Positions 17,033 to 25,914 are shown, numbered from the stretch's first letter. The stretch is 64,000 bases of DNA from Cytophagales bacterium (GCA_013298125.1 JAAFJP010000021.1:44013-108012); one strand, 5' to 3'. The notes: a model not told the origin generated them from the sequence alone. Numbers and translations are program-made.

Positions 17033-17542
17033 TTAAAAATTCCTCTCCCCAGCCTCACGTTTTCCCAACATCACTGCACCCACCATTGCCACAAAGAATA
17101 GGATTGAAATTAACTCAAAAGGAAGTACGTAATCACGATAAAGGATTCTTCCGAGTCCTTCCACCATACCCGTTTGTGAGCTAAATGACTTAACATCAAC
17201 TACTTCCGTTAAATTCATCTTGCGAGATGCTGCCACTACGATAACTAATAATGTTCCACCCAAAACTGCACCTGCCAATTTGGTCATGGTCGTTTTGGAG
17301 TCTGGCATATTGGTTCGTAAATCCATCATCATAATCACGAAGAGGAAAAGTACCATGATTGCCCCTGCATATACCACAATGTTCACGACCATCAAAAACT
17401 GAGCGTTCAAAAGCACATAATGCCCTGATATACAGAAGAATGTGAACACTAAATATAATACGCTATGAATAGGGTTTTTAGACAAAACCACCATCAATGC
17501 ACTCAGAAGCGTTAAAGCTGTTAAAAAATACCAAAAATTCAT
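17033..17542 (-). CDS. nuoJ: NADH-quinone oxidoreductase subunit J
   Basis: Membrane subunit of complex I at the hinge of the proton-pumping arm. The 169 residues, starting MNFWYFLTALTLL at 17542, contain five hydrophobic segments. Family features NPIHSVLYLVFTFFCISGHYVLLNAQFLMVVNIVVYAGAIMVLFLFVIMM are intact. An in-frame extension to 17593 is translated tandem-repeat DNA and is not part of the gene. It is the last nuo gene of the run; nuoK does not follow. Confidence 0.93.
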   Translation of the reverse strand: MNFWYFLTALTLLSALMVVLSKNPIHSVLYLVFTFFCISGHYVLLNAQFLMVVNIVVYAGAIMVLFLFVIMMMDLRTNMPDSKTTMTKLAGAVLGGTLLVIVVAASRKMNLTEVVDVKSFSSQTGMVEGLGRILYRDYVLPFELISILFFVAMVGAVMLGKREAGERNF

Positions 17543-17548
17543 GTTTTT

Positions 17549-17590
17549 TAAGGTATTAGGTATTAGGTATGAGGTATGAGGTATTATGCT
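17549..17590. repeat. Octamer-like tandem repeat (AGGTATTA/AGGTATGA)
   Basis: About five degenerate 8-mers between nuoJ and nuoI. A relative of the repeat at 19447-19534. Confidence 0.7.
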
Positions 17591-17661
17591 CATTATTCAT
17601 TCTTAACCCTAAATTTAATTTCATTTATTGTTTACTGATAATTGTTAATTGATAACTGAAA

Positions 17662-18180
17662 CTACTTCCACCCGTCTCTCAAATAACGATTATCCATTTT
17701 TTCAACCAATTTATCTTTTCCAAAAATTACTTCCGAACGATCTTCAAATACAGGTACCATTTTGTCATGTTGTAGGTAAATAGCTTGTTTTGGACAGGCT
17801 TCTTCGCATAGTCCACAGAAGATGCAACGAAGCATATTTATTTCGTAAACACTCGCATATTTTTCTTCACGGTATAAATGTTCTTCGCCTTTTTTACGCT
17901 CATCTGCCACCATCGAAATTGCCTCCGCAGGACACGCCACTGCACATAATCCGCAGGCAGTACAACGTTCTGCCCCTTCTTCGTCACGTTTTAGGATATG
18001 ATGTCCACGAAAAACAGGACCTAAATAACGTTTTTCTTCTGGATAACGAATGGTAACTTTTTTAGAGAAGAAGTGCTTTAAAGTCGTACCCATACCACCC
18101 AAAATTGCTGGTAAATAAATACGTTCCGAAAAGGTTAATTCTCTTTGTTCTAAGACTTTGGTTTTATTACTTAATTTCAT
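17662..18180 (-). CDS. nuoI: NADH-quinone oxidoreductase subunit I
   Basis: Carries the two [4Fe-4S] clusters N6a and N6b that pass electrons toward N2. The 172 residues include CTACGLCAVACPAEAI (near 75) and CIFCGLCEEACPKQAI (near 120), the expected CxxCxxCxxxCP pairs. The N-terminus carries the membrane-associated GTTLKHFF segment. It sits between nuoJ and nuoH. Confidence 0.96.
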   Translation of the reverse strand: MKLSNKTKVLEQRELTFSERIYLPAILGGMGTTLKHFFSKKVTIRYPEEKRYLGPVFRGHHILKRDEEGAERCTACGLCAVACPAEAISMVADERKKGEEHLYREEKYASVYEINMLRCIFCGLCEEACPKQAIYLQHDKMVPVFEDRSEVIFGKDKLVEKMDNRYLRDGWK

Positions 18181-18185
18181 GTTCT

Positions 18186-18280
18186 AATTTGAAAATTTGG
18201 CAATTTGAAGATTTGAAAATGAGAGAAAAAATAGAATTTGAAATCATTTTCAAATTCACACATTCTCAAATCTTCAAATT
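18186..18280. repeat. AATTTGAAGATTTGAAAAT inverted repeat, copy 1
   Basis: Left arm 18186-18220, right arm about 18245-18280. The left arm matches the one at 20556-20590 at 33 of 35 positions. It lies between nuoI and nuoH. Confidence 0.8.
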
Positions 18281-18284
18281 AATG

Positions 18285-19445
18285 TCACGCTGTTGCGAGT
18301 TTTTTCTTTTTGTATTGAGCCTGACTGTACAAAGCTGAAACGATAATCATAATGGCAACACCTGCCCATGAAGCCGCTACTGTGTACCAGTTTGAACCAC
18401 CATCATTTACGGTAAATAACATCGTTGCACCTGTCAAAACTACATTAAACATCGAAAGTGGAATTAAACCTGTCCAACCTAAGCCCATCAATTGGTCATA
18501 ACGGAAGCGTGGGAGTGTCCAACGTACCCACATGAATACGAAAACGAAGAATAATGCTTTTCCGATTAATGCTCCTACGCCTAAAAGTACCGCAATGTTA
18601 TTTCCGAATTTCTCAAAGATGAAATTATAGCCTGGATAATCATAACCTCCAAAATATAAAGTTGCCATCACAGCCCCTGAAATAAACATATTGATATATT
18701 CAGAGAACAAATAAAAGCCCAATTTCATCGAAGAGTATTCTGTGTGATAACCACCGATAAGTTCAGTCTCACACTCAGGTAAATCGAAAGGAGTACGATT
18801 ACATTCTGCAAAAGCACACACAATAAAAATCACGAATCCTAATGGTTGATAAAGGATATTCCAATGTCCACCTTGTTGTGTCTCTACGATTGATTTTGTT
18901 GAAAGTGAACCCGACAACATCAAAATTGCGATGATTGAAAGTCCCATCGCTAATTCATAAGAAATATTTTGAGAAGCCGCACGAATTGCTCCTAACAATG
19001 AATATTTGTTATTCGATGCCCAACCGCCAATTAACACACCATAAACTCCCAAAGACACAATTCCAAATACCCAAAGAATACCGATATTTACGTCAATGCC
19101 TTGTAAATCAAGCATTACGCCTCCGCCCAAGTCTAATTTATCGCCAAAAGGCACAACTACCGAAGTCATCAAAGCCGTGAACATCGAGATACAAGGACCT
19201 GCGATAAATAACCATTTGTTGGAATGTGCAGGAATAAAATCTTCCTTCATGAACATCTTAACGGCATCCGCAAGTGGTTGTAAAATCCCGAAAGGACCTG
19301 CACGGTCTGGACCGACACGGTCTTGCATAAAAGCCGCAATGACACGCTCAAAGTAAGTTGAATAAGCCGCAACACCCAAAGTGATGACAAAAATCAAACC
19401 TACATAGATGGCTTTTGCGGTAAATAATGTTGATGTAATTTCCAT
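18285..19445 (-). CDS. nuoH: NADH-quinone oxidoreductase subunit H
   Basis: Membrane subunit at the quinone site. About 386 residues from MEITSTLFTAKAI; upstream in-frame codons to 19508 are repeat DNA. Family signatures are present: QDRVGPDRAGPFGILQPLADAVKMFMKEDF, GGWASNNKYSLLGAIRAASQNISYELAMGL, AECNRTPFDLPECETELIGGYHTEYSSMKLGFYLFSEY and RWTLPRFRYDQLM. Complete. Lies between nuoG and nuoI. Confidence 0.96.
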   Translation of the reverse strand: MEITSTLFTAKAIYVGLIFVITLGVAAYSTYFERVIAAFMQDRVGPDRAGPFGILQPLADAVKMFMKEDFIPAHSNKWLFIAGPCISMFTALMTSVVVPFGDKLDLGGGVMLDLQGIDVNIGILWVFGIVSLGVYGVLIGGWASNNKYSLLGAIRAASQNISYELAMGLSIIAILMLSGSLSTKSIVETQQGGHWNILYQPLGFVIFIVCAFAECNRTPFDLPECETELIGGYHTEYSSMKLGFYLFSEYINMFISGAVMATLYFGGYDYPGYNFIFEKFGNNIAVLLGVGALIGKALFFVFVFMWVRWTLPRFRYDQLMGLGWTGLIPLSMFNVVLTGATMLFTVNDGGSNWYTVAASWAGVAIMIIVSALYSQAQYKKKKLATA

Positions 19446-19446
19446 A

Positions 19447-19534
19447 TGTTTCGAGGTATGAGGTATGAGGTATAAGTTATAAGGTTTTATGTATTTCCCA
19501 TACCTCATAATTCATACCTCATACCTCATACCTT
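19447..19534. repeat. AGGTATGAGGTATGAGG inverted/tandem repeat
   Basis: Tandem AGGTATG units on the left and CATACCTCATACCT units on the right fill the nuoG-nuoH spacer and can form a hairpin. Confidence 0.75.
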
Positions 19535-20550
19535 TAATTTAACTGTTTCTGTGGTACTAAAAACGAAGTATCACGACTGTCGTCAATTTGTTTGTATTGT
19601 GCTGCCGCTTGTTTTAGTGGGAATGCAGGAGTGATGGTATTTGCTCCGTATTTATTGGCTGATATTACTGATTTACCTGCAATTTTGGTTGGTCCTTCTA
19701 ATGTCCACTCAGAAGTCTTCTTACGCTCGAAACGACAAGTGTTACAAATAAATTCTTTTACCTCACCCCACTCATTTTTGCGGGCTGTTACTCTGATAAC
19801 TTCGTCTCCTCTGTACCAAAGTGTTACTTTGCCAGAACATTTACCACAACTGCAACTCGCATCTTCTGGTTTCGAGAACCATACACGGCTTTTGAAACGG
19901 TAAGTTTTATCGGTCAAAGCTCCCACTGGACAAACGTCAATTACGTTTCCAGAGAAATCATTATCAATGGCTTTTTCAATATACGTACTGATTTCGGCGT
20001 GGTCACCACGGTTCATTACACCATGTACACGTCCGTCCGTGATTTGGTCAGCCGTATAAACGCAACGGTAGCACAAAATACAACGATTCATGTTCAGTTT
20101 GATATATGGACCTAAATCAACGGGTTCAAAAGTATTACGTTCTTCAACCGTACGAGTTTTAGAAACACCGTGTTCAAAGGCAAAATTTTGTAAATCACAC
20201 TCACCCGCTTGGTCACAAACTGGGCAATCTAATGGGTGATTTAATAACAAAAATTCTACAATACCTTTGCGGGTTTCAAGGACTTGTTCACTGATGGTAT
20301 TTTCCACAACCATTCCGTCTTGTACCTGCGTAATGCACGAAGGAACGAGTTTAGGCATTGGACGTGGGTCTTTTTCAGAACCAGCGGTTACTTTCACCAA
20401 ACACCCACGACATTTTCCACCCGAACCTTTCAGCGGTTCATAGTAGCACATGGCAGGAGGTGCAACGTGCGAGCCAATCTGACGAGCCGCATTCATGATG
20501 GTAGTTCCTGATTCTACGTCAATTGTAATATTATCTATTGTAACTTTCAT
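19534..20550 (-). CDS. nuoG: NADH-quinone oxidoreductase subunit G, short form
   Basis: Peripheral-arm electron wire of complex I. The 338 residues contain the [2Fe-2S] Cys set (MCYYEPLKGSGGKCRGC), the His-Cys set NHPLDCPVCDQAGEC, CILCYRCV...DVCPVGAL, and a CSCGKCSG...CNTCR pair matching cluster N7. The large molybdopterin-oxidoreductase-like C-terminal domain found in the roughly 900-residue E. coli protein is missing; the gene stops after a short tail. No fragment of it follows, so this looks like a natural short form known from this phylum, not a recent truncation. Confidence 0.92.
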   Translation of the reverse strand: MKVTIDNITIDVESGTTIMNAARQIGSHVAPPAMCYYEPLKGSGGKCRGCLVKVTAGSEKDPRPMPKLVPSCITQVQDGMVVENTISEQVLETRKGIVEFLLLNHPLDCPVCDQAGECDLQNFAFEHGVSKTRTVEERNTFEPVDLGPYIKLNMNRCILCYRCVYTADQITDGRVHGVMNRGDHAEISTYIEKAIDNDFSGNVIDVCPVGALTDKTYRFKSRVWFSKPEDASCSCGKCSGKVTLWYRGDEVIRVTARKNEWGEVKEFICNTCRFERKKTSEWTLEGPTKIAGKSVISANKYGANTITPAFPLKQAAAQYKQIDDSRDTSFLVPQKQLN

Positions 20551-20555
20551 AAATC

Positions 20556-20733
20556 AATTTGAAAATTTAGTAATTTGAAGATTTGAAAATAATAGTTAAT
20601 CTCCAATATTTATTTCAAAAATATAGTAATTTGAAAATTTGAAAGTAGCTGTAAATCTGCAATATTAATTTAAACATTGATTTGAATTTGTGGACCACAT
20701 TTTCAAATTACCACATTTTCAAATTTTCAAATT
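20556..20733. repeat. AATTTGAAGATTTGAAAAT inverted repeat, copy 2
   Basis: Left arm 20556-20590 and right arm about 20699-20733, with further partial copies in between (ATTTGAAAATTTGAAAG near 20635). It fills the nuoF-nuoG spacer. Confidence 0.8.
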
Positions 20734-22072
20734 ACATCGACCAACTCGCTCCTTCACGCATGAAAACCGCACCCTTCTGAGTCGCTTTTTCTGGATGATT
20801 GATGTGCCATTCAAACTCATCACGGAAATGACGAATCGCAGCGGCAACAGGCCAAGCGGCGGCATCTCCCAATGGACAGATGGTATTTCCTTCTATTTTC
20901 TTGGCAACGTCCACCAATAAATCAATGTCTTCTTGGCGACCTTTTCCGTGTTCGATTCTGTATAAAACTTTATCCATCCAACCCGTTCCTTCACGACATG
21001 GCGAGCATTGCCCACATGATTCGTGGTGATAGAAACGTCCGAATGTCAAAGTGTTATGAACGATACAAGTCCTTTCGTCCATTACCACAAATCCTCCTGA
21101 ACCCAACATCGTTCCAGACACAAAACCTCCATCTGAAAGGGATTCGTAAGTCATTAATCTATTTTCACCATTGGCAGTTTTTAAGATTAATTCTGCGGGT
21201 AAAATCGGGACAGATGAACCTCCTGCCACAACGGCTTTGAGTTTATGTCCGTCTCTGATACCTCCACACCAATCGTCTGAATAAATAAAATCTTCAACTG
21301 ATAAACCCAAAGGTAATTCATAAACCCCAGGCTTGCGAACGTGTCCAGAAACGGAGATTAATTTTGTACCCGTCGAGCGACCAATTCCGATTTTAGCGTA
21401 TTCGTCTCCACCATTATTCACAATCCAAGAAGTAGCTGCGATGGATTCTACGTTATTAACAACTGTAGGACATTGCCACAAACCCTTTACAGCTGGGAAT
21501 GGTGGTTTGTTTCGTGGATTGCCACGTTTTCCTTCCAATGATTCCAACAAAGCTGTTTCCTCTCCACAGATGTATGCACCTCCACCCAATTGTACATGAA
21601 GTTCAAGGTCATAACCTGAACCCAAAATGTTTTTACCCAAAAGCCCTTTATCTTTTGCTTCTTGGATGGCTTTTTCGAGAATCGTTGCCACATACATCAA
21701 TTCTCCACGAATGTAGATGTATGAAGTGTTTGCTCCCAAAGCATACGACGATACAATCATACCCTCGATAAGAGTATGAGGCGATTTCATCATCAAATAA
21801 TGGTCTTTGAAAGTCCCAGGTTCTGACTCGTCAGCATTACAAACTAAGTAACGAGGCACACCTTCGGGTTTCGCCAAAAACGACCATTTCATGCCCATCG
21901 GAAAGCCTGCACCACCACGCCCACGAAGTCCTGATTTTTTGACTTCCTCCGTGACTTCGTCGGGAGTCATTTTTTTCAAGGCTTTTTCTACGGCAGTATA
22001 ACCACCATGTTTTCTGAAAACGTCAATGGTTTCAATGCCTTGAACGTCAATATGTTCGGTTAATATTTTCAT
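20732..22072 (-). CDS. nuoF: NADH-quinone oxidoreductase subunit F
   Basis: NADH-oxidising subunit with FMN and cluster N3. The 446 residues contain GLRGRGGAGFPMGMKW (NADH), CNADESEPGTFKD, GGGAYICGEETALLESLEGKRGNPRNKPPFPA (FMN), and the [4Fe-4S] site SCGQCSPCREG with a distal Cys in NTICPLGDAAAWP. Complete. Its partner nuoE is separated from it by a PhyH gene. Confidence 0.97.
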   Translation of the reverse strand: MKILTEHIDVQGIETIDVFRKHGGYTAVEKALKKMTPDEVTEEVKKSGLRGRGGAGFPMGMKWSFLAKPEGVPRYLVCNADESEPGTFKDHYLMMKSPHTLIEGMIVSSYALGANTSYIYIRGELMYVATILEKAIQEAKDKGLLGKNILGSGYDLELHVQLGGGAYICGEETALLESLEGKRGNPRNKPPFPAVKGLWQCPTVVNNVESIAATSWIVNNGGDEYAKIGIGRSTGTKLISVSGHVRKPGVYELPLGLSVEDFIYSDDWCGGIRDGHKLKAVVAGGSSVPILPAELILKTANGENRLMTYESLSDGGFVSGTMLGSGGFVVMDERTCIVHNTLTFGRFYHHESCGQCSPCREGTGWMDKVLYRIEHGKGRQEDIDLLVDVAKKIEGNTICPLGDAAAWPVAAAIRHFRDEFEWHINHPEKATQKGAVFMREGASWSM

Positions 22073-22093
22073 GTTGAAATTTATTTCACAAAT

Positions 22094-23134
22094 TTACTCT
22101 ACCCAATCTTTACCGCCAGTTACTAAATCTTCATCTGGCAGATTAGTTGGGTTTTTATATATTGTTACTCCATTATAATAATTAGCTTCTGAAGAATCTT
22201 TATCATGCTCGTAACGGTGTTTTGGCTGTGCTTCTACGGTTGAGTAATGACACACGAATGATTTACGGGTCATTTCTGAATTATTAATTCTACTACCCCC
22301 GTGTGCTAAACCTCCGTGCCAAATCAAAATATCTCCCTTTTTTATGAGTAGAACCTTTTTCTCAATCCCGTGTTTTTTGCAAATTTTATCCAAATATTCA
22401 GAAAATTGATCGGGGTTAAAAAGTGATCTTCCTTGTTTATAAAGTATTCCAGAATTACCAAAATCAAACTTTGGCAATTTGTGAGAACCAGGATAATAGA
22501 ACAACGGTCCCGAATCGGCATGAACGTCCTCACAAGGAATCCAAGCTGCTGCAAGATGGCTGGCAATGTTAGATGTTACCCACGGATAATCTTGATGAGT
22601 TGATTGCTGGCTACTATACTTAAACACAAGACTCTGAAACGCCGTCAATTCAGGAGCTAAGGCTGCTTTCAAAAATGTTACAATATGACGATGGGTCATA
22701 ATCCGTTTCGCACCAATTGACGAATTATGATAATCATTAATTCTTGCACCTATTCCGTTTAATAACTCTTTGGGAATATCCTTTAAAGGTGTTGGTTTTT
22801 GATCGTTAAATTGATAGACTAATGCCGTAGCGTTGTGTTTATCATGATTTTCAATGGTATCTTCTACTTCGTCCCAAAACAAATCTAACCAATGTGTTGG
22901 CAACACCTTCTCTAAAACCACATAGCCATTTTCACGCCAAAACTCTAATTTCTCACGTAAATCATAAGGAGTATCAGAGGGCACATCTATCCTTGCTATT
23001 ACTTCATCCAAGGATACATCTTTGTCCACCAAAGGCAATGTATCGTAATCAAAATCCAGAGTCTTTTTCTCTGAAAGGTTGTGTTTAAGTAAGTGATAAG
23101 GTCTTCTGAGCTTATCTTTGATAAATTTTACCAT
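22094..23134 (-). CDS. Phytanoyl-CoA dioxygenase (PhyH) family protein, copy 1
   Basis: Predicted Fe(II)/2-oxoglutarate-dependent dioxygenase of 346 residues, substrate unknown. Metal ligands: HxD in STHQDYPW (near 195) and the distal His in IWHGGLAHGGSRI (near 275-282); the following SEMTRKS supplies the 2-oxoglutarate-binding Arg. Domain entry ENGYVVLEKVLP is typical. It sits between nuoE and nuoF with spacers of 24 and 21 bp, so it is almost certainly on the nuo transcript. It is homologous to the gene at 25973 (shared DILIW, HGGS, LPxYDF/LPKFDF), but only moderately similar, so not a recent duplicate. Confidence 0.85.
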   Translation of the reverse strand: MVKFIKDKLRRPYHLLKHNLSEKKTLDFDYDTLPLVDKDVSLDEVIARIDVPSDTPYDLREKLEFWRENGYVVLEKVLPTHWLDLFWDEVEDTIENHDKHNATALVYQFNDQKPTPLKDIPKELLNGIGARINDYHNSSIGAKRIMTHRHIVTFLKAALAPELTAFQSLVFKYSSQQSTHQDYPWVTSNIASHLAAAWIPCEDVHADSGPLFYYPGSHKLPKFDFGNSGILYKQGRSLFNPDQFSEYLDKICKKHGIEKKVLLIKKGDILIWHGGLAHGGSRINNSEMTRKSFVCHYSTVEAQPKHRYEHDKDSSEANYYNGVTIYKNPTNLPDEDLVTGGKDWVE

Positions 23135-23158
23135 AGTTTATGAGGGTTATATAAAACA

Positions 23159-23653
23159 TTATTTTGATAACTCTTCTATAATTTCATCCACTTTTTGAGT
23201 TGTCAAATTCATATAAAACTTTTCACGGATTTGGAAAACGGGTCCCCAACCACAAGCGGCTAAACACTCTACTTCTTTTACGGTAAACTTACCATCGGCA
23301 GTTGTTTCACCAGTTTCAATTCCTAATTTTGCTTTCAAGTGGTCGTAAACTTCAACACCACCCATCAAACAACAAGGTCCTGTTCTGCAATACTCAATTA
23401 CGTGATTTCCAACGGGTTCAAGGTGAAACATCGTGTAAAAGGATGCCACTTCATAAACCTCCACTGGACTAAGTTTTAGTAAACCAGCCACATAATCCAT
23501 TACTTCGGGCGAACACCATTTCCATTCAGCTTGGGCTAAATGGAGGATGGGTAATAAAGCTGATTTTTGTTTTCCTTCTGGATAACGTTTAATTATTTCG
23601 TGAACTTTATCCAACGTGTCGGCTGGAAACTGTATGGTTTGCGTATTGGTCAT
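23159..23653 (-). CDS. nuoE: NADH-quinone oxidoreductase subunit E
   Basis: Thioredoxin-like subunit carrying [2Fe-2S] cluster N1a. The 164 residues include the four cluster Cys as CRTGPCC and CLAACGWGP. The usual N-terminal helix pairs (RYPEGKQKSALLPILHLAQAEW) and EVYEVASFYTMF are present. It lies between DUF29 and PhyH genes, not next to nuoF. Confidence 0.96.
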   Translation of the reverse strand: MTNTQTIQFPADTLDKVHEIIKRYPEGKQKSALLPILHLAQAEWKWCSPEVMDYVAGLLKLSPVEVYEVASFYTMFHLEPVGNHVIEYCRTGPCCLMGGVEVYDHLKAKLGIETGETTADGKFTVKEVECLAACGWGPVFQIREKFYMNLTTQKVDEIIEELSK

Positions 23654-23706
23654 TTTTATTGATTTCGGGCTTTTGATTGTGGATTTCGGATTTATATTTC
23701 CTTCCC

Positions 23707-24171
23707 TTAATCTTCATCCTCTAAATAATATTCTTTTTCAAAAACTTCTTCCCAAGTTAATATTTCTGGGTTGTATTTACGTTTTTCTTGCTTATTCAAA
23801 TTCATTTCATCGGCAGCGTCCAAAACAGCTTTCTGAAATACTTTTTCCCATTCAGACTCAATTATATTTTTTGTAACAGAAGGCGTTTCTTCTTGAACTT
23901 CCCCTATTTCATAGCGAGCATTTCTGATACTTTTACGCCAACTCGAACTTCGTTTTTGAGGTTGATATTTCCATTTCAGTATATGAATCATAATGATGAG
24001 TAAGTGGCTTCTCATCTCTCGAATCGCAATTTTTGACATACTATCTATTAATTCGTCTAATCCTTCGAGGGCATCTTCAATATCGCCTTCTTGCAAAGAA
24101 AATTTGATTTCCTTTGCCAGTACATAGTGCGATGAAGCCGCTAAGTACCCCCAATCGTGAGTTTTGACCAT
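23707..24171 (-). CDS. DUF29 family protein
   Basis: A 154-residue acidic, helical, soluble protein. The central block IREMRSHLLIIMIHILKWKYQPQKRSSSWRKSIRNARYEI matches the DUF29 core (LLLHLLKWxYQPxxRSxSWxxTI). Function unknown; the family is abundant and multicopy in cyanobacteria and patchy elsewhere, so transfer is plausible. It lies between nuoE and nuoD with 53- and 22-bp gaps, on the same strand. (The quoted block is split here: LLIIMIHILKWKYQP at about 60-75, then RSSSWRKSIRNARYEI.). Confidence 0.8.
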   Translation of the reverse strand: MVKTHDWGYLAASSHYVLAKEIKFSLQEGDIEDALEGLDELIDSMSKIAIREMRSHLLIIMIHILKWKYQPQKRSSSWRKSIRNARYEIGEVQEETPSVTKNIIESEWEKVFQKAVLDAADEMNLNKQEKRKYNPEILTWEEVFEKEYYLEDED

Positions 24172-24193
24172 TTTGAACCTCCTTTTTTAGAAA

Positions 24194-25429
24194 TTAAGCA
24201 TCCAATTCTCCTGCAATTACATTCATCGAAGACATCGTGATGATGGCATCTGAAAGCGTTGTGCCAACAATCATTTCTGGGAATGCTTGGTAATAGATAA
24301 AACCTGGACGACGGAATTTTAGACGATATGGAGCTCTTCCTCCATCTGAAACTAAATAGAATCCTAATTCACCATTTCCTCCTTCTACGGATTGATAAAC
24401 TTCTCCCACGGGTGCATCAATTTCACCCATAATGATTTTGAAGTGGTAAATCAGGGCTTCCATATTACCATACACTTGTTGTTTGTCTGGTAAATAATAG
24501 TGTGGTGCATCAGCGTGATATGCTCCTTCTGGAAGGTTTTGAAGAGCTTGTTTAATGATACTTAAACTTTGCCACATTTCTTCACCACGAACCAAGAAAC
24601 GGTCATAGGTATCACCTTTTGTACCTACTGGGATTTCAAATTCAAAATCTTCGTAAGATGAGTATGGGTTCATGGCACGCACGTCATAATCTACACCCGT
24701 TGCACGAAGGTTTGGTCCTGTGAAACCATAATTTAAAGCACGTTCTGCTGAAATTCCACCTACGTTTTGCGTTCTATCCATGAAGATACGATTACGCTTC
24801 ACGAGACCTTCAAATTCTAACAATGCTTTTGGAAATTCGTCTAACAACACATTGATTTTGCGGATAGCTTCTTTCGACAAATCACGCTCCATTCCACCAA
24901 AACGACCCATATTGGTTGTTAATCTTGCTCCGCACATTTCTTCGTAAATCTCATAGATATGCTCACGCCACTCGAAAACGTAGAAATAGCCTGTCAATGC
25001 TCCTGTGTCCACCGCCAAGATTGAATTACAAATGATATGGTCAGCAATACGAGCCAATTCCATCATAATTACCCTAATGTATTGGGCTCTTTTGGGTACT
25101 TCGATACCTAAGAGTTTCTCTACTGTCAAATGCCATCCCATATTATTGATGGGCGACGAACAGTAGTTCATACGGTCTGTCAGTGTGGTTAATTGATAGA
25201 AAGGACGACGTTCAGCTATTTTCTCAAATGCACGGTGAATATAGCCAACGGTTTGTTCTGCATCAATAATGGTTTCTCCATCCATCGTAAGGATGTTCTG
25301 GAAGATTCCGTGCGTTGCAGGGTGTGTTGGACCTAAATTCAACGTTGAAAGGTCGTTCACATATTTTTTATTTTCTTGTGCCTTTGTTAAGCCCACGTTG
25401 GGGTTTTGCACTAATGCTATTTCAGCCAT
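24194..25429 (-). CDS. nuoD: NADH-quinone oxidoreductase subunit D
   Basis: 49-kDa subunit that forms the quinone pocket with NuoB. The 411 residues contain LGPTHPATHGIF (quinone-site His), DAEQTVGYIHRAFEK, CSSPINNMGWHL, GRFGGMERD, and the C-terminal RPGFIYYQAFPEMIVGTTLSDAI...AGELDA. Complete. In many relatives nuoD directly follows nuoC; here a PhyH gene and a toxin-antitoxin pair intervene. Confidence 0.97.
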   Translation of the reverse strand: MAEIALVQNPNVGLTKAQENKKYVNDLSTLNLGPTHPATHGIFQNILTMDGETIIDAEQTVGYIHRAFEKIAERRPFYQLTTLTDRMNYCSSPINNMGWHLTVEKLLGIEVPKRAQYIRVIMMELARIADHIICNSILAVDTGALTGYFYVFEWREHIYEIYEEMCGARLTTNMGRFGGMERDLSKEAIRKINVLLDEFPKALLEFEGLVKRNRIFMDRTQNVGGISAERALNYGFTGPNLRATGVDYDVRAMNPYSSYEDFEFEIPVGTKGDTYDRFLVRGEEMWQSLSIIKQALQNLPEGAYHADAPHYYLPDKQQVYGNMEALIYHFKIIMGEIDAPVGEVYQSVEGGNGELGFYLVSDGGRAPYRLKFRRPGFIYYQAFPEMIVGTTLSDAIITMSSMNVIAGELDA

Positions 25430-25437
25430 TCTTATTC

Positions 25438-25695
25438 TTATCTTTTATAAACCTCTTTTCGATGACCTATCTCAACGACTAAAATCAATAGCTCCCCATC
25501 GTTTATTTCATAAATCACTCTATAATTACCAACCTTTATTCGATAATAATCACCACTACTTTGTAATTTCTTACAACCATTTGGTCGAGCATCATTTGCT
25601 AATTCCGCAATAGCATCTAATATCTTCTTGATAACGTCATTGGGCAACTTTGACAACGTTTTCTTAACCGATTTATCAAATTCTATTGAATACAT
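25438..25695 (-). CDS. RelE/ParE-superfamily toxin
   Basis: 85 residues with the fold signature: YSIEFDKSVKKTLSKLP at the N-terminus and GDYYRIKVGNYRVIYEIND...VVEIGHRKEVY at the C-terminus. Members are ribosome-dependent mRNases or gyrase inhibitors. The C-terminal His-Arg-Tyr arrangement favours the RelE-like branch. It abuts its antitoxin gene with no gap, and its stop lies 8 bp before nuoD's start, so it must share the nuo transcript or drive nuoD itself. Confidence 0.88.
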   Translation of the reverse strand: MYSIEFDKSVKKTLSKLPNDVIKKILDAIAELANDARPNGCKKLQSSGDYYRIKVGNYRVIYEINDGELLILVVEIGHRKEVYKR

Positions 25696-25914
25696 TTAAT
25701 CTAATTTTCCAATAAGCCTTAATTCTTGTTTCATTTGTTCCCAAGAAATAGTCTCACTTTCACCACTGGCAATTCGTCTTTTTATCTCTTCACAAGTTTT
25801 AATATCCTCTAAATCTTCATACGCTTCTACGAGTTCATTAAACTCTTTCATACTCAGGATAACATTTGTCTGTTTCCCCTTGGAGTTAGTTATATATCTT
25901 GGATTTATGCTCAT
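25696..25914 (-). CDS. Antitoxin, Phd/YefM-like
   Basis: 72 residues, acidic, directly upstream of the toxin gene. YITNSKGKQTNVILSMKEFNELVEAYEDLEDI resembles the Phd/YefM core (KGKxxxVVLSxEEYexLlE); the charged C-terminal tail would wrap the toxin. Normally it also represses its own promoter, which here would lie inside the nuo operon. The exact antitoxin family is less sure than the pairing. Confidence 0.75.
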   Translation of the reverse strand: MSINPRYITNSKGKQTNVILSMKEFNELVEAYEDLEDIKTCEEIKRRIASGESETISWEQMKQELRLIGKLD

